DNA from: Bacillus cereus
GTDB taxonomy: Bacteria > Bacillota > Bacilli > Bacillales > Bacillaceae_G
Length of the DNA stretch: 64,000 nt
Direction: 5' to 3'
Assembly: GCF_025917685.1 (NCBI RefSeq)
Contig: NZ_CP089518.1
Location: forward strand, 3,597,001-3,661,000
Made by a program: the position numbers and the translations under genes. The notes beneath the pieces are model-generated. The model was not told the DNA's origin. It did no database searches and saw only the letters and a program-made list of their open reading frames with translations. Of this stretch, positions 51,094 through 62,574 are shown in pieces; within the stretch, counting starts at the first letter, position 1; each line of letters starts with the position of its first letter.

Positions 51094-51450
51094 TTATTCT
51101 TCACGTTTACCTTCTTTATTAATTTCATGTAAAAGTGTATCAATTCGATGACCATATCCGATAGACTCATCAAATTCAAAGGAAATTTCCGGTGTTTTAC
51201 GAAGACGAATACGTTGGCCAATTTCTGAACGAATGAAGCCTTTTGCCTTCGCTAAACCTTTTAATGTACTTTCTTTCTGTTCTTCATCACCTAAAACAGA
51301 AATATATACTGTAGCAATTTGTAAATCTCCACTCACTTGTACATCTGTTACTGTAACAAATCCGACACGTGGATCTTTAATTTTACGACTGATTATGTCG
51401 CCTAATTCTTTTTTCATTTGCTCGCCTACACGGTTTGCACGTAATTTCAT
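51094..51450 (-). CDS. rbfA: 30S ribosome-binding factor RbfA
   Basis: 118 residues: [49 protein letters not shown] shows the KH-type fold of RbfA. It assists late 16S rRNA maturation and cold adaptation. In the operon between ylxP and truB. Complete. Confidence 0.95.
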   Translation of the reverse strand: MKLRANRVGEQMKKELGDIISRKIKDPRVGFVTVTDVQVSGDLQIATVYISVLGDEEQKESTLKGLAKAKGFIRSEIGQRIRLRKTPEISFEFDESIGYGHRIDTLLHEINKEGKREE

Positions 51451-51465
51451 AATTCTTCACCTCAT

Positions 51466-51747
51466 TCAGTACCATTCCAATTGTGTTATCGTACGTTCAA
51501 TTTCAGGAAATGAATCGATGTACTCAAGTACACGATTCATTTCTTTTTCACAGATAACACGATTTGAGGATACGGAAACAATTGCAATTTCTGTACGTTG
51601 CCATACATCTTGATGCCCTACTTCTGAAACAGCTACGTTATAACGCTGCTTCACACGAGTTAGCACCCTTTGCAAAATTGCTCGTTTCTCTTTTAAAGAA
51701 TGCACATCGTAAATCATACACTCGAATGAGAGTGAAGCGATAATCAT
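51466..51747 (-). CDS. ylxP: YlxP (DUF503 family)
   Basis: 93 residues: [43 protein letters not shown], the DUF503 pattern (..L.EKR.....L...). YlxP lies between infB and rbfA in all bacilli I know; it has been suggested to help ribosome assembly. It overlaps the infB stop by four bases. Confidence 0.9.
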   Translation of the reverse strand: MIIASLSFECMIYDVHSLKEKRAILQRVLTRVKQRYNVAVSEVGHQDVWQRTEIAIVSVSSNRVICEKEMNRVLEYIDSFPEIERTITQLEWY

Positions 51748-53810
51748 CGCTTCACTTCTTCCATAATGTACGCTTCAATGATGTCCCCTTCTTTAAGATC
51801 ATTATATCTCTCAATTGTAATACCACACTCATAGTTTTGTGCAACTTCTTTTACGTCGTCTTTGAAACGTTTTAACGTATCAAGTTGTCCTTCGAAAACT
51901 ACTACGCCATCACGGATAATACGAACGCCACTATCACGTGTAATTTTACCGTCGATTACGTAACAACCTGCGATTGTTCCAACTTTTGTTACTTTGAACG
52001 TTTGACGTACTTCCGCTTGACCGATTACTTTTTCTTCGAATTCTGGATCCAGCATACCTTGCATTGCTGATTCGATTTCTTCGATTACTTTATAGATAAT
52101 ACGGTGTAAACGAACATCAACGTTCTCTAATTCAGCTGTACGCTTCGCATTCACATCAGGGCGTACGTTAAATCCAATTATAATTGCATTAGATGCAGAA
52201 GCTAAAATAACATCAGATTCTGTAATCGCACCTACGCCCGTATGGATAATTTTTACTTTTACGCCTTCAACATCAATTTTACGAAGTGATGCTGCCATTG
52301 CTTCTACAGAACCTTGTACGTCTGCTTTCACAATTAAGTTAATTTCTTTTACATCGCCCTCTTGGATTTGTTGGAATAAATCTTCAAGGCTTAATTTAGA
52401 TTTCTCACCACGTTGAGCAAGTAACGCTTCTTGTGCACGTGATTCACCGATTTGACGAGCTTTCTTCTCATCAGCGAATGCCATGAAACGATCTCCGGCT
52501 TGTGGTACTTCATTTAAACCTGTAATTTCAACAGGAGTTGATGGACCAGCAACTTTTACACGACGACCAATATCACTTACCATCGCACGAACACGACCGA
52601 ATGATGTTCCAACAACAATTGGATCTCCAACTCGAAGTGTACCGTTTTGAACAAGTAATGTCGCGATAGTTCCTTTACCTTTATCAAGCTGCGCTTCAAT
52701 TACAGTACCAGTTGCATAGCGATTTGGATTTGCTTTATATTCTTCTACTTCACTCACAAGAAGAATCATTTCTAGCAAGTTGTCAATTCCCTCGCCTTGA
52801 ATCGCAGAAATTGGTACGAAAATTGTGTCTCCGCCCCAAGCTTCTGGAACTAATTCATATTCTGTTAATTCTTGCATTACACGATCAGGATTTGCCGCTG
52901 GTTTATCCATTTTATTCACAGCAACAATAATTGGTACTCCAGCTGCTTTCGCATGGCTAATTGCTTCAACTGTTTGTGGCATAACACCGTCATCAGCTGC
53001 AACAACAAGAATTGTAATATCCGTTACTTGCGCACCACGAGCACGCATCGTTGTAAATGCTGCGTGACCAGGCGTATCTAAGAATGTAATTTTCTTATCA
53101 TTTACTTCAACTTGGTATGCACCAATATGTTGAGTAATTCCACCCGCTTCGCCAGCAGTTACTTTTGAATTACGGATAGAGTCAAGTAAAGTTGTTTTAC
53201 CATGGTCAACGTGTCCCATAATTGTAACAACAGCTGGACGCTCTTTTAAGTTTTCTTCATCATCTTGCTCATCGATGAATGTTTCAAATTCAGTTTCACT
53301 TACAACTACTTCTTCTTCTACTTCAATACCGTAATCAGTAGCAATTAACTCAATTGTATCTTTATCTAAGTCTTGGTTAATTGTTGCCATAATTCCTATC
53401 ATGAAGAGCTTTTTAATAATTTCAGATGGCTCTTTGCTTAACTTTTTAGCAAGTTCACCTACTGTAAGGCTTCCAGAGAAAGTAATTTTATCTGGTGTTT
53501 CTACTATTTGTGTTTGTTGTCTTCCAGCAAAGTTTTCTTGACGTTTGTCTTCATTTCCTTTGCCTTTTTTCTTCTTCTTATTGCTGTTCTTTTTACTGCG
53601 AACAACTTTCTCTTCTACTTCAAACTCATCTGCAACAGAAGGTTTTTCTGCCCCAGTGTTATATTGATTATCTAATTTGTTTACTACTTCGTCTTCTAAC
53701 ATTGTCATATGATTCGAAACCTCGATATTCATCTCTTTTAGTTTTGTCATAAGATCTTTACTTGAGATATTATTTTTTTTTGCATATTCATGTACTCGAA
53801 TTTTACTCAT
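51744..53810 (-). CDS. infB: Translation initiation factor IF-2
   Basis: 688 residues from ATG at 53810 ([34 protein letters not shown]). The N-terminal domain is basic and repeat-rich ([13 protein letters not shown]). The G domain holds [11 protein letters not shown] (G1, about 197), DTPGHAAF (G3) and NKMDKP (G4). Domains II-IV follow with an ending near YIMEEVKR. It brings initiator tRNA to the small subunit. The longer in-frame start would overlap ylxQ and lacks support. Confidence 0.97.
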   Translation of the reverse strand: MSKIRVHEYAKKNNISSKDLMTKLKEMNIEVSNHMTMLEDEVVNKLDNQYNTGAEKPSVADEFEVEEKVVRSKKNSNKKKKKGKGNEDKRQENFAGRQQTQIVETPDKITFSGSLTVGELAKKLSKEPSEIIKKLFMIGIMATINQDLDKDTIELIATDYGIEVEEEVVVSETEFETFIDEQDDEENLKERPAVVTIMGHVDHGKTTLLDSIRNSKVTAGEAGGITQHIGAYQVEVNDKKITFLDTPGHAAFTTMRARGAQVTDITILVVAADDGVMPQTVEAISHAKAAGVPIIVAVNKMDKPAANPDRVMQELTEYELVPEAWGGDTIFVPISAIQGEGIDNLLEMILLVSEVEEYKANPNRYATGTVIEAQLDKGKGTIATLLVQNGTLRVGDPIVVGTSFGRVRAMVSDIGRRVKVAGPSTPVEITGLNEVPQAGDRFMAFADEKKARQIGESRAQEALLAQRGEKSKLSLEDLFQQIQEGDVKEINLIVKADVQGSVEAMAASLRKIDVEGVKVKIIHTGVGAITESDVILASASNAIIIGFNVRPDVNAKRTAELENVDVRLHRIIYKVIEEIESAMQGMLDPEFEEKVIGQAEVRQTFKVTKVGTIAGCYVIDGKITRDSGVRIIRDGVVVFEGQLDTLKRFKDDVKEVAQNYECGITIERYNDLKEGDIIEAYIMEEVKR

Positions 53811-53814
53811 ACCT

Positions 53815-54126
53815 TCACCCCCGGTAATTTGTATCGAGCATGCTACGTAGCTTTTTCGCAAAGCCTTCATCTAACACAGCTACAACGACTCGCTCGTCTC
53901 TCCCAATCGCATGCCCTAATTGTTGTCGATTTTCGACTTTTCTCATTGGTATGTTGTAGTACGTGGTTTTATCAATGATACGTTTTGTAGTGTTCGCTGA
54001 CGCATCTTCAGAAAGCAATACTAGCTTTGCTTTGCCACTTCGTACTTCTTTTAAAACGAGTTCTTCACCCGAAATAATTTTTCGAGCGCGGTTTGCTAGT
54101 CCTAAAAACGATTTCCAATCGGACAC
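53815..54126 (-). CDS. ylxQ: YlxQ (L7Ae-family ribosomal-like protein)
   Basis: 103 residues: [49 protein letters not shown], an L7Ae / L30e-like RNA-binding fold. It lies between ylxR and infB as in other bacilli and ends five bases before infB. It probably binds RNA during ribosome biogenesis. Confidence 0.93.
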   Translation of the reverse strand: MSDWKSFLGLANRARKIISGEELVLKEVRSGKAKLVLLSEDASANTTKRIIDKTTYYNIPMRKVENRQQLGHAIGRDERVVVAVLDEGFAKKLRSMLDTNYRG

Positions 54127-54399
54127 TTACTTCGACTCCTTCTCAACAAGCTCAAGAAGCTCTTCGTACAGAGAACTGTCGATTTTCGCTTTTAGATGAT
54201 GTTCCAAAATATTTTTCTTTTGGGCTTGAATAATGCATTCTTTATCTTTTGACAAATATGCACCTCGTCCTGATTTTTTTCCTGATAAATCAATAGACAC
54301 TTCGCCCTCTTTGGAACGAACAATGCGAACGAGCTCTCGTTTTGATTTCATCTCTTGCGTCGCAATACATTTTCGTAACGGAACTTTTCGATTGCTCAT
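54127..54399 (-). CDS. ylxR: YlxR (DUF448 nucleoid/RNA-binding protein)
   Basis: 90 residues from ATG at 54399 (MSNRKVPLRKCIATQEMKSKRELVRIVRSKEGEVSIDLSGKKSGRGAYLSKDKE). The RKCI...K.EL.RIV and GRGAYL motifs define the YlxR family, encoded next to nusA; a role in binding RNA or RNase P has been reported. The ylxQ ATG follows directly after its stop. Complete. Confidence 0.93.
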   Translation of the reverse strand: MSNRKVPLRKCIATQEMKSKRELVRIVRSKEGEVSIDLSGKKSGRGAYLSKDKECIIQAQKKNILEHHLKAKIDSSLYEELLELVEKESK

Positions 54400-54410
54400 A
54401 CTCATCACCT

Positions 54411-55517
54411 CTATTCGATTTCGTCTTCAACTGAATCGAATCCGAATGCGATTACGCTATCTTCATCTGTTACAATACCAAGTTGTTTCGCATCAGACTC
54501 ACTTTTAATATCAATTTTCCAGCCTGTTAATTTAGCTGCAAGACGTGCATTTTGTCCACGCTTACCAATTGCTAATGAAAGCTGGTGGTCTGGAACAACA
54601 ACAGTTGTTGCTTTTTCTTCTTCATCTACAAGTACTTTAACAACTTGTGATGGACTTAAAGCATTTGCAACATATTCAACTGGATCATTTGACCAGCGAA
54701 CGATGTCAATTTTTTCGCCTTTTAGTTCATCTACAATGCGTTGTACACGTTGTCCTTTCGGTCCTACACAAGAACCTACTGGATCAACATCGATATTCTC
54801 TGCATACACAGAAATTTTCGAACGATCGCCTGCTTCACGCGCTACAGAGCGAATTTCTACAGTTCCATCATAAATTTCTGGAACTTCCATTTCGAATAAA
54901 CGTTTTAAAAGACCAGGATGTGTACGTGATACGTAAATTTGTGGTCCTTTCGTTGTTTTTTCTACTTTTGTAATAAATACGCGAATACGATCATGTGGTT
55001 TATATTGCTCATTTGGCATTTGCTCACTTACAGGTAATAAAGCTTCTACTTTCCCTAAGCTTACATAGATGAAACGAGCATCTTGGCGCTGTACAATACC
55101 AACCATAATGTCTTCTTCACGATCACTAAATTCTGAATAAATAACACCACGTTCCGCCTCACGAACTCGTTGTGTTACAACTTGTTTTGCAGTTTGTGCT
55201 GCAATACGACCAAAATCTTTTGGCGTTACTTCAATTTCTAGTACGTCGCCATCTTGGTAGTTTGGATTAATTTGTCTTGCCTCTTCTACAGAGATTTCAA
55301 GACGTGGATCAAACACATTATCGACAACGTCTTTACGTGCTAAAACTTGAATTGTTCCCACTTCTGGGTTAAAGCTCACACGAACGTTTTGTGCTTGGTT
55401 AAAATTGCGTTTATAAGCAGAGATTAATGCTGCTTCAATTGCATCAATAATAATATCTTTGCTAATACCTTTTTCTGACTCTAAAACGAGCAAAGCATCT
55501 AACAACTCAGTGCTCAT
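54411..55517 (-). CDS. nusA: Transcription termination/antitermination factor NusA
   Basis: 368 residues: MSTELLDALLVLESEKGISKDIIIDAIEAALISAYKRNFN, the N-terminal RNA polymerase-binding domain. An S1 domain (about 135-200) and two KH domains (with VGSCVGPKGQRVQRIVDELKGEKIDIV and LSLAIGKRGQNARLAAKLTGWKIDI) follow. It promotes pausing and hairpin termination. The E. coli-type C-terminal AR repeats are absent, as expected for Bacillus. Complete. Confidence 0.97.
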   Translation of the reverse strand: MSTELLDALLVLESEKGISKDIIIDAIEAALISAYKRNFNQAQNVRVSFNPEVGTIQVLARKDVVDNVFDPRLEISVEEARQINPNYQDGDVLEIEVTPKDFGRIAAQTAKQVVTQRVREAERGVIYSEFSDREEDIMVGIVQRQDARFIYVSLGKVEALLPVSEQMPNEQYKPHDRIRVFITKVEKTTKGPQIYVSRTHPGLLKRLFEMEVPEIYDGTVEIRSVAREAGDRSKISVYAENIDVDPVGSCVGPKGQRVQRIVDELKGEKIDIVRWSNDPVEYVANALSPSQVVKVLVDEEEKATTVVVPDHQLSLAIGKRGQNARLAAKLTGWKIDIKSESDAKQLGIVTDEDSVIAFGFDSVEDEIE

Positions 55518-55534
55518 GAAGATCCCCCTTCTTA

Positions 55535-56005
55535 CTAAAACGTAACAGCAAGTCGCGCATTGGCAACTTTATCCATTGGAATTTGGATTTCTTTTTTACG
55601 TGTTTTAATTGTTAATAGTAGTGTAATTGTAATACCGTCGTAGGAAAGTAGCTTTCCTTCAAACATCTTTTCACCATCAATCGGCTCATATGTTTTAATT
55701 GCCACTTGTTTCCCTACCGCTTGCTGGAAGTCTTTCTCTTTCTTTAATGGGCGTTCCGCTCCAGGAGATGATACATCCAAAAAGTAAAGATGAGGAATTG
55801 GGTCCTCTTTATCTAAAGCTTCGCTTAAACGTTCACTTACCGCACCGCATTCTTCAATGTCGACTCCCTTTTCAGAATCGATGAATACGCGTAAGAACCA
55901 GTCTTGTCCTTCTTGCACATACTCTACATCTACAAGTTCAAGATTTAACTCTTCAACGATCGGCTGCGCAAATGCTTCTACAACTTCTGTGACTTTCTTA
56001 TCCAT
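55535..56005 (-). CDS. rimP: Ribosome maturation factor RimP
   Basis: 156 residues from ATG at 56005 ([43 protein letters not shown]), after AAGGAGGCTGTTT. The family motifs [19 protein letters not shown] and [15 protein letters not shown] are present. It is first in the nusA-infB operon. A longer in-frame start at 56059 has no ribosome site. Confidence 0.95.
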   Translation of the reverse strand: MDKKVTEVVEAFAQPIVEELNLELVDVEYVQEGQDWFLRVFIDSEKGVDIEECGAVSERLSEALDKEDPIPHLYFLDVSSPGAERPLKKEKDFQQAVGKQVAIKTYEPIDGEKMFEGKLLSYDGITITLLLTIKTRKKEIQIPMDKVANARLAVTF

Positions 56006-56094
56006 AAACAGCCTCCTTCCTGCCGCCATGTACCATTTACAAGAAAAGATCCCGTTCATTAAGACGGTCTATCTTATTCTTTCTCGTTAGCTAA

Positions 56095-56120
56095 CAAAAG
56101 CCCCTGCCGTTAAGCAGGGA
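56095..56120 (-). terminator. Hairpin in the rimP-nusA leader (possible NusA-dependent attenuator)
   Basis: On the minus strand CCCTGC-TTAACG-GCAGGG followed by GCTTTTGTTAG. The T-run is interrupted, so termination would be weak alone. It lies about 90 bp upstream of rimP. In B. subtilis, NusA represses its own operon by termination in this leader; this hairpin is a candidate for that role. Confidence 0.6.
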
Positions 56121-56230
56121 ATATCTGTCTTAGTATTACCAAATTTAAGAAGTAAAACTTGTAACAAAATATGTATATACGACAGAAATATCTTTACTAT
56201 CCACATAAATAAAATGTAGATAGTAACACG

Positions 56231-56258
56231 AAAGAGTGGGTTTCCCCACTCTCTTTTT
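56231..56258. terminator. Terminator hairpin downstream of polC
   Basis: AAAGAGTGGG-TTTC-CCCACTCTCTTTTT forms a strong stem, with T-rich flanks on the plus strand and weaker ones on the minus. It lies about 80 bp past the polC stop and probably ends that transcript. Confidence 0.6.
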
Positions 56259-56338
56259 CACAAAATATACATGACATGGTTATCTCGGTTTATAGTATAC
56301 CATAGCAAATATTGATTTGCAAAGACTTTTCCTACCTG

Positions 56339-59300
56339 TTAGAACAGTGATAATTGGTTTTGATCCGGTAAATCTCCTAGACAACCTTGACTATCTAAAT
56401 ACTCAATAATTGTTTTTGAAACCTTACTGCGCTGCTGTAAGTCTTCTTTTGATAGGAAGTCTCCATTTTTACGTGCTTCTACAATACTTAAAGCTGCGTT
56501 TGTACCAAGACCAGGCACTGCATTAAATGGAGGAATTAATGAGTCTCCATCAATAATAAATTCTGTTGCATGCGAGCGGTATAAATCAACCTTTTGGAAT
56601 GAGTATCCACGCTCACACATTTCAAGTGTCATTTCTAGTACAGTTAATAAACTCTTCTCTTTCGGCGCTGCATCCAATCCTTTTTGAGCAATTTCGTCAA
56701 TTTTTACGCGTATGGATGCTGAACCTTTCGCCATCGCTTCTACATCAAAATCATCTGCACGAACTGTAAAATATGCCGCATAGAATAAAAGTGCAAAATG
56801 CACTTTAAAGTACGCGATACGTACAGCCATAAGTACGTAAGCAGCCGCATGGGCTTTAGGGAACATGTATTTAATCTTCTTACATGAATCAATATACCAA
56901 CCTGGTACATTATTATTTTTCATATCCTCTTCCCATTCTTCCGGTACACCCTTACCTTTACGAACCGACTCCATGATTTTGAAGGCTAACGATGGATCTA
57001 AACCTTGATAGATTAAATATACCATGATGTCATCACGACAACCAATAACTTCACTCAGCGTACATGTACCGTTATAAATTAACTCGTTTGCATTACCAAG
57101 CCATACGTCCGTACCATGTGATAATCCAGAAATTTGGACTAACTCAGAGAATGTCGTAGGTTTCGTCTCTTCTAACATCTGCCTTACGAATTTCGTACCA
57201 AACTCTGGTATACCAAGTGTACCTGTTTTACAGTTAATTTGTTCCTCCGTTACGCCTAACGATTCTGGCCCAGAGAAAATTTTCATTACTTCTGGATCGT
57301 CCGTTGGGATTGTTTTCGGATCAATACCACTTAAATCTTGTAACATACGAATAACGGTCGGATCATCGTGTCCTAGTATATCAAGTTTCAATAAATTATC
57401 ATGAATCGAGTGGAAATCAAAGTGTGTCGTTCTCCACTCAGCACCTATTGAATCTGCCGGGAACTGAATTGGTGAAAAATCAAAAATATCCATGTAATCT
57501 GGCACAACGATAATACCACCTGGATGCTGTCCGGTTGTACGTTTTACCCCTGTACAACCTGCAACTAACCGATCTATCTCTGCATTTCGAATCGTTAAGT
57601 TATGATCATTTGCATAACCTTTTACATAACCATAAGCAGTTTTTTCCGCAACTGTACCAATCGTTCCTGCACGATATACATAATCTTCACCGAACAGTAC
57701 TTTCGTATAGTTATGGGCACGTGGTTGGTATTCCCCGGAGAAGTTCAAATCGATATCGGGTACCTTATCTCCTTTAAATCCAAGGAACGTTTCGAACGGA
57801 ATGTCATGTCCATCTTTTACATATGGAATATTACAAGCAGGACATTCTTTATCCGGTAAGTCAAAACCAGAACCTACAGAACCATCATTAAAGAATTCTG
57901 ATTGCTTACACTTCGGACATACATAGTGTGGTGGTAATGGGTTTACTTCTGTAATTTCCATCATCGTTGCAACAAATGATGATCCTACCGATCCACGCGA
58001 ACCTACTAAATATCCGTCTACTAACGATTTTTTCACAAGCTTATGTGAAATTAAATAAATTACGGCGAATCCATGCCCAATAATACTTTTTAATTCTTTT
58101 TCTAAACGTGCTTCTACAATTTCCGGTAGCTCTTCACCATAAATGCTACGCGCCATTTTATAACTCATATCACGCGTTTCATCATCAGCACCTTCAATTT
58201 TCGGTGTGTATAGATCGTCTTTTACTGGATGCACATCACCAATTAATGACGCAACCTTTTGTGTATTTGTTACAACAACTTCTTTCGCTTTGTCTTCACC
58301 TAAGAATGAAAAACATTCTAACATTTCATCAGTTGTACGGAAATGTACTGGCGGTAATGAATGTCGATTTAACGGATTGGCTCCGCCCTGCGAACTGACT
58401 AAAATTTTACGATACATTGCATCCTCAGGGTCTAAATAATGCACGTTTCCTGTAGCAACAACTGGTTTATCTAACGTCTCACCTAGTTTTACTAAGTTAG
58501 AAATAATTGTTTTTAATTGACCTTCATCTCGAACAAGTTCACGTTCTACTAAATGACGTAACACCTCTGGAGGCATTACTTCAATGTAGTCATAGAACTG
58601 GGCAATTTCTTCTACCTCTTCAGGTGCCTTTTGCATCATTGCCTCGAACACTTCACCTTTATCACAAGCCGTTCCTACTAAAATTCCTTCACGGTATTTT
58701 TTTAATAGTGACCTCGGCACACGTGGTACACGGTAAAAGTAATTTAGATGCGAATAGGAAACAAGTTTATAGAGATTTTTTAACCCCACATCCGATGTGG
58801 CAAGTAATGTCATATGACTTGGACGGCCACGCTTATACGCATCCCCTTGTCCCATGCTATCATTTAATTGATCATGATATTCAAATCCCTTTTCAATTAC
58901 GTCTTTCAACATTTTCACAAGTAAATATCCCGTCGCTTCTGTATCATAAATCGCACGGTGATGTTGCGTTAATTCAATATCAAGTTTTTTACACATCGTA
59001 TTTAATCGATGATTTTTCATCTCTGGGAATAGGAATCGTGCAAGTTCTAACGTATCAATAACTGGGTTATTCGTTTTTTCTAGTCCAGCCTTTTTAAAAC
59101 CTACGTTAATAAAGCCCATATCAAAGCTCGCGTTATGGGCAACAAGTGTATGATCGCCCATCCATTCCTCAAACTTTTTAAACACTTCGTCCACTTCTGG
59201 TGCATCGGTTAACATATCATCTGTAATACCTGTTAATTCAATAATCGTCGCTGATAATGGTTGATGTGGATTTGCGAAAGATTCAAAGCGATCAATGATT

Positions 59301-60640
59301 TCGCCACCCTTTACTTTTACGGCAGCCAACTCAATGACTGTATCGTATACAGCTGATAAACCTGTCGTCTCAACGTCGAAAACAACATACGTTTCCTCTG
59401 CAAGTAAACGATGCGCTTCGTTATACGCTATCGGTACACCATCATTAACTAAATTCGCTTCTACACCGTATATAACTTTAACTCCAGCCTTTTTCCCCGC
59501 AGAATATGCCTCCGGGAACGACTGAGCCACAGCATGGTCTGTAACCGCAATAGCTTCATGTCCCCATTTACCTGCTTGGGCAACAAGCCTAGAAACAGGA
59601 GTAACAGCATCCATTTGGCTCATCGGAGTGTGAAGATGAAGTTCTACACGCTTTTCGCCTTCTGGCGCTTTATCTTTACGAGACGGCCCTGTTATTTCAT
59701 TAATATCATTTGCAATCATTACTAAATCTCGAACGAATGTATCGTTTTGAACAGAACCACGCGCTTTCACCCACATTCCTTTTTTCAAGGATTGCAGCAT
59801 TGGAATATCTTCTTTGTCACGCGAGAACATTTTGATCATAATAGAATCCGTATAATCCGTTATTTTTAAAGTTAATAACGTACGTCCACTACGAAGCTCT
59901 TTTGTTTCTACATGGAAGACATATCCTTGAACCGTTTTTCTTCTTTCTTCATCTTGAATTTCTCGCATCGGTGTAATCTCTTCATCTGGCTTAATAAGAT
60001 ACCCGAGTGTAATCGGTCCTTCATACACAACGCTGCTTTCTTCAGCTTGCTTCTTCGCCATTTCTTCCATAGCTTGTATAACACGCTCGCGGTCTTCTTG
60101 CTGCGTTTGCTCACGAAACTTTTGCATTTCTTCTGTATTTTGCTGTATATGTGTGTCTAACTGGAAACGCGGGAATCCAAAAACTTCGTATTGATCCCCT
60201 ACTGGTTTCGCAACGTTTTTCTTTAAAGCAGTAGACTCCAGCTCATTATTCACATTTATTAGCAACTTCACTCCATTCACCTGTGGAAGCTGCTTCTTTA
60301 AGTATGCGAACATAGGTGAAAATGTAATTCGTTCCGTACAAAGCGGCCAATACGCCCTCACTTCTTCTTCTGTAAATTGTTTATTCTCTGTTTCTAATGC
60401 AAATGTTGTTCTTGCAATATGAGAAAATGATTGCTTAAGCTTTGTTTCTAGCAATTCATATAATTCTGTAGGCAAAATACGTGGCACTTGTAAATCAAAA
60501 TGCCAACTTTTATTCGCTTTATCAATAACGAGCCTTTCAATACCACCGCCTTGTAAATATTGATTTATAAGGTCGTCTGGTATTTGCAACTGCTGGAGCA
60601 AAATTTGAAATCGCTCTTGTTGTTCATTTGTTAATGACAT
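56339..60640 (-). CDS. polC: DNA polymerase III alpha subunit, PolC type
   Basis: 1433 residues from ATG at 60640. After an N-terminal domain and an OB fold comes the PHP region ([25 protein letters not shown]), in which the 3'-5' exonuclease is inserted ([26 protein letters not shown]). The polymerase palm contains [14 protein letters not shown] with catalytic Asp residues, and a zinc-finger-type Cys cluster ([10 protein letters not shown]...CPACNIPYV) lies before it. It is the main replicase in bacilli. Complete. Confidence 0.97.
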   Translation of the reverse strand: MSLTNEQQERFQILLQQLQIPDDLINQYLQGGGIERLVIDKANKSWHFDLQVPRILPTELYELLETKLKQSFSHIARTTFALETENKQFTEEEVRAYWPLCTERITFSPMFAYLKKQLPQVNGVKLLINVNNELESTALKKNVAKPVGDQYEVFGFPRFQLDTHIQQNTEEMQKFREQTQQEDRERVIQAMEEMAKKQAEESSVVYEGPITLGYLIKPDEEITPMREIQDEERRKTVQGYVFHVETKELRSGRTLLTLKITDYTDSIMIKMFSRDKEDIPMLQSLKKGMWVKARGSVQNDTFVRDLVMIANDINEITGPSRKDKAPEGEKRVELHLHTPMSQMDAVTPVSRLVAQAGKWGHEAIAVTDHAVAQSFPEAYSAGKKAGVKVIYGVEANLVNDGVPIAYNEAHRLLAEETYVVFDVETTGLSAVYDTVIELAAVKVKGGEIIDRFESFANPHQPLSATIIELTGITDDMLTDAPEVDEVFKKFEEWMGDHTLVAHNASFDMGFINVGFKKAGLEKTNNPVIDTLELARFLFPEMKNHRLNTMCKKLDIELTQHHRAIYDTEATGYLLVKMLKDVIEKGFEYHDQLNDSMGQGDAYKRGRPSHMTLLATSDVGLKNLYKLVSYSHLNYFYRVPRVPRSLLKKYREGILVGTACDKGEVFEAMMQKAPEEVEEIAQFYDYIEVMPPEVLRHLVERELVRDEGQLKTIISNLVKLGETLDKPVVATGNVHYLDPEDAMYRKILVSSQGGANPLNRHSLPPVHFRTTDEMLECFSFLGEDKAKEVVVTNTQKVASLIGDVHPVKDDLYTPKIEGADDETRDMSYKMARSIYGEELPEIVEARLEKELKSIIGHGFAVIYLISHKLVKKSLVDGYLVGSRGSVGSSFVATMMEITEVNPLPPHYVCPKCKQSEFFNDGSVGSGFDLPDKECPACNIPYVKDGHDIPFETFLGFKGDKVPDIDLNFSGEYQPRAHNYTKVLFGEDYVYRAGTIGTVAEKTAYGYVKGYANDHNLTIRNAEIDRLVAGCTGVKRTTGQHPGGIIVVPDYMDIFDFSPIQFPADSIGAEWRTTHFDFHSIHDNLLKLDILGHDDPTVIRMLQDLSGIDPKTIPTDDPEVMKIFSGPESLGVTEEQINCKTGTLGIPEFGTKFVRQMLEETKPTTFSELVQISGLSHGTDVWLGNANELIYNGTCTLSEVIGCRDDIMVYLIYQGLDPSLAFKIMESVRKGKGVPEEWEEDMKNNNVPGWYIDSCKKIKYMFPKAHAAAYVLMAVRIAYFKVHFALLFYAAYFTVRADDFDVEAMAKGSASIRVKIDEIAQKGLDAAPKEKSLLTVLEMTLEMCERGYSFQKVDLYRSHATEFIIDGDSLIPPFNAVPGLGTNAALSIVEARKNGDFLSKEDLQQRSKVSKTIIEYLDSQGCLGDLPDQNQLSLF

Positions 60641-60734
60641 ATGCACTCTCCTTCCATTTGCTATTATAAATTGAATCGTACTACAAAGAAAGATTTCTCC
60701 CTTCTTCTTTTACGAAATACGTTTACAAAGAAAG

Positions 60735-60764
60735 AGAAGGTACCTCATAACGAGGTACCTCTTC
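60735..60764 (-). terminator. Terminator after proS
   Basis: On the minus strand GAGGTACCTCGTTATGAGGTACCTT forms a stem followed by CTCTTTCTTT, just past the proS stop. Confidence 0.65.
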
Positions 60765-62465
60765 TTATTTTAAAATATTAGCAATATATGTTTGAAGTTC
60801 TTCTACTTTCACTTCTACAGACTCACCTGTAGCACGTACTTTCACTTCTACAATACCTTCATCCGCTTTTTTACCAACTGTAACACGAACTGGAAGGCCG
60901 AATAAATCTGCATCAGCAAATTTAACACCTGCACGTTCTGCACGATCATCTAGTAATACTTCGTATCCTTGATCTTGTAATGAGTTGTAGATGTTTTCAC
61001 CCATTTCACGTTGTGCATCAGATTTCATGTTTACTGGAATTACATGCACATGGAACGGTGCGACAGCTTTAGGCCAAACTAAACCGCTCTCATCATTAAA
61101 CTGCTCTGCAATTGCTGCCACTGTACGAGATACACCGATACCGTAACAACCCATAATAAGTGGTTGTGTTTTCCCGTTTTCATCTAGGAATGTTGCATTC
61201 ATTGCTTCGCTATAACGAGTTCCTAATTTGAATACGTGACCTACTTCAATTCCGCGTGCGAAAAGAATTGTTCCGTTTCCGTCTGGAGATTGGTCTCCTT
61301 CTTGAATGAAGCGTAAATCTGTATATTGACTTACTTTAAAGTCACGTTCTGGATTTACATTTACATAATGGAATCCTTCTTCGTTCGCTCCTGAACATCC
61401 GTTGACAATTGTTGCTACAGCATGGTCAGCAATAATTTCGATATCACCTGTTACACCAATCGGTCCTAAAGAACCAACTTCACAGTTTAATAACTCTTTT
61501 ACTTCTTCATGCGAAGCAAGCTCAACGACTGAAGCTCCGTATAGATTCTTCACTTTTACATCATTGACTTCATGATCGCCACGAACAAGTACAACTACTA
61601 GTTTCTCATCTACTTTAAACACCATAGATTTAATGCATTTTTCCGCTGCAATATTTAAGAATGCAGATACTTCTTCAATAGCCTTTTGATCCGGAGTTGC
61701 TACCTTTTCAAGTGCTTGTTCAGCATCATCACTTTTCGTATACGTAGCAACAACAGGAGCCATTTCAATATTTGCCGCATAATTAGATGTATCAGAATAC
61801 GCAATTGTATCTTCACCTACATCAGATAATACCATAAATTCATGTGTATCTTTTCCACCCATTGCTCCCGAGTCAGCAATAACAGCACGGAAGTTCAAGC
61901 CACAACGAGCAAAAATGTTAGAGTATGCATTGTATAAGCGATCATACACTTCATCTAAGCTCTCTTGCGTAGCATGGAAAGAATATGCATCTTTCATTAG
62001 AAACTCTCTTCCACGTAATAGACCAAAACGAGGTCTTTGTTCGTCACGGAACTTTGTTTGGATTTGGTATAATGTTAACGGTAATTTTTTATATGATTTC
62101 ACTTCATCACGTACAAGATCAGTAATTACTTCTTCGTGTGTAGCTCCTAATGCAAATTCACGAGCGTTACGATCTTTCATACGCATTAATTCAGATCCGT
62201 AAGAATACCAACGCCCTGACTCTTGCCATAATTCCGCAGCTTGCATAGCCGGCATTAATAATTCTACAGCTCCTGCACGCTCCATTTCTTCACGAACAAT
62301 ACGTTCTACTTTGTGTAATACTTTTAAACCAAATGGTAGAAAACTATAAATACCAGAAGCATTTTGACGCATAAACCCTGCGCGAAGTAATAATTGATGA
62401 CTTTTAATTTCAGCATCAGCTGGAACTTCACGTAATGTAGGACTGAATACCATACTTTGTTTCAT
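60765..62465 (-). CDS. proS: Prolyl-tRNA synthetase (bacterial type with editing domain)
   Basis: 566 residues: [44 protein letters not shown] at the start. Motif 2 (about 135-160: [26 protein letters not shown]) and motif 3 ([18 protein letters not shown]) of class II synthetases flank the INS-type editing domain (about 225-400). The C-terminal anticodon domain ends with [10 protein letters not shown]. It charges tRNA-Pro. Complete. Confidence 0.97.
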   Translation of the reverse strand: MKQSMVFSPTLREVPADAEIKSHQLLLRAGFMRQNASGIYSFLPFGLKVLHKVERIVREEMERAGAVELLMPAMQAAELWQESGRWYSYGSELMRMKDRNAREFALGATHEEVITDLVRDEVKSYKKLPLTLYQIQTKFRDEQRPRFGLLRGREFLMKDAYSFHATQESLDEVYDRLYNAYSNIFARCGLNFRAVIADSGAMGGKDTHEFMVLSDVGEDTIAYSDTSNYAANIEMAPVVATYTKSDDAEQALEKVATPDQKAIEEVSAFLNIAAEKCIKSMVFKVDEKLVVVLVRGDHEVNDVKVKNLYGASVVELASHEEVKELLNCEVGSLGPIGVTGDIEIIADHAVATIVNGCSGANEEGFHYVNVNPERDFKVSQYTDLRFIQEGDQSPDGNGTILFARGIEVGHVFKLGTRYSEAMNATFLDENGKTQPLIMGCYGIGVSRTVAAIAEQFNDESGLVWPKAVAPFHVHVIPVNMKSDAQREMGENIYNSLQDQGYEVLLDDRAERAGVKFADADLFGLPVRVTVGKKADEGIVEVKVRATGESVEVKVEELQTYIANILK

Positions 62466-62500
62466 TTATTCGCACCTCTTCATTTTACTCTTACACGCAA

Positions 62501-62537
62501 CAAAACCCCTCACCTCGAGTTAGGTGAGGGATTTTAT
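62501..62537 (-). terminator. Terminator-like hairpin between rseP and proS
   Basis: On the minus strand CCCTCACCTAACTCGAGGTGAGGG is followed by GTTTTGTTGCG. The stem is strong but the T-run is short, so partial read-through to proS is possible. Confidence 0.65.
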
Positions 62538-62574
62538 TGTACGAGCTCTATTTCATTATAAACTTCTTCTTATT

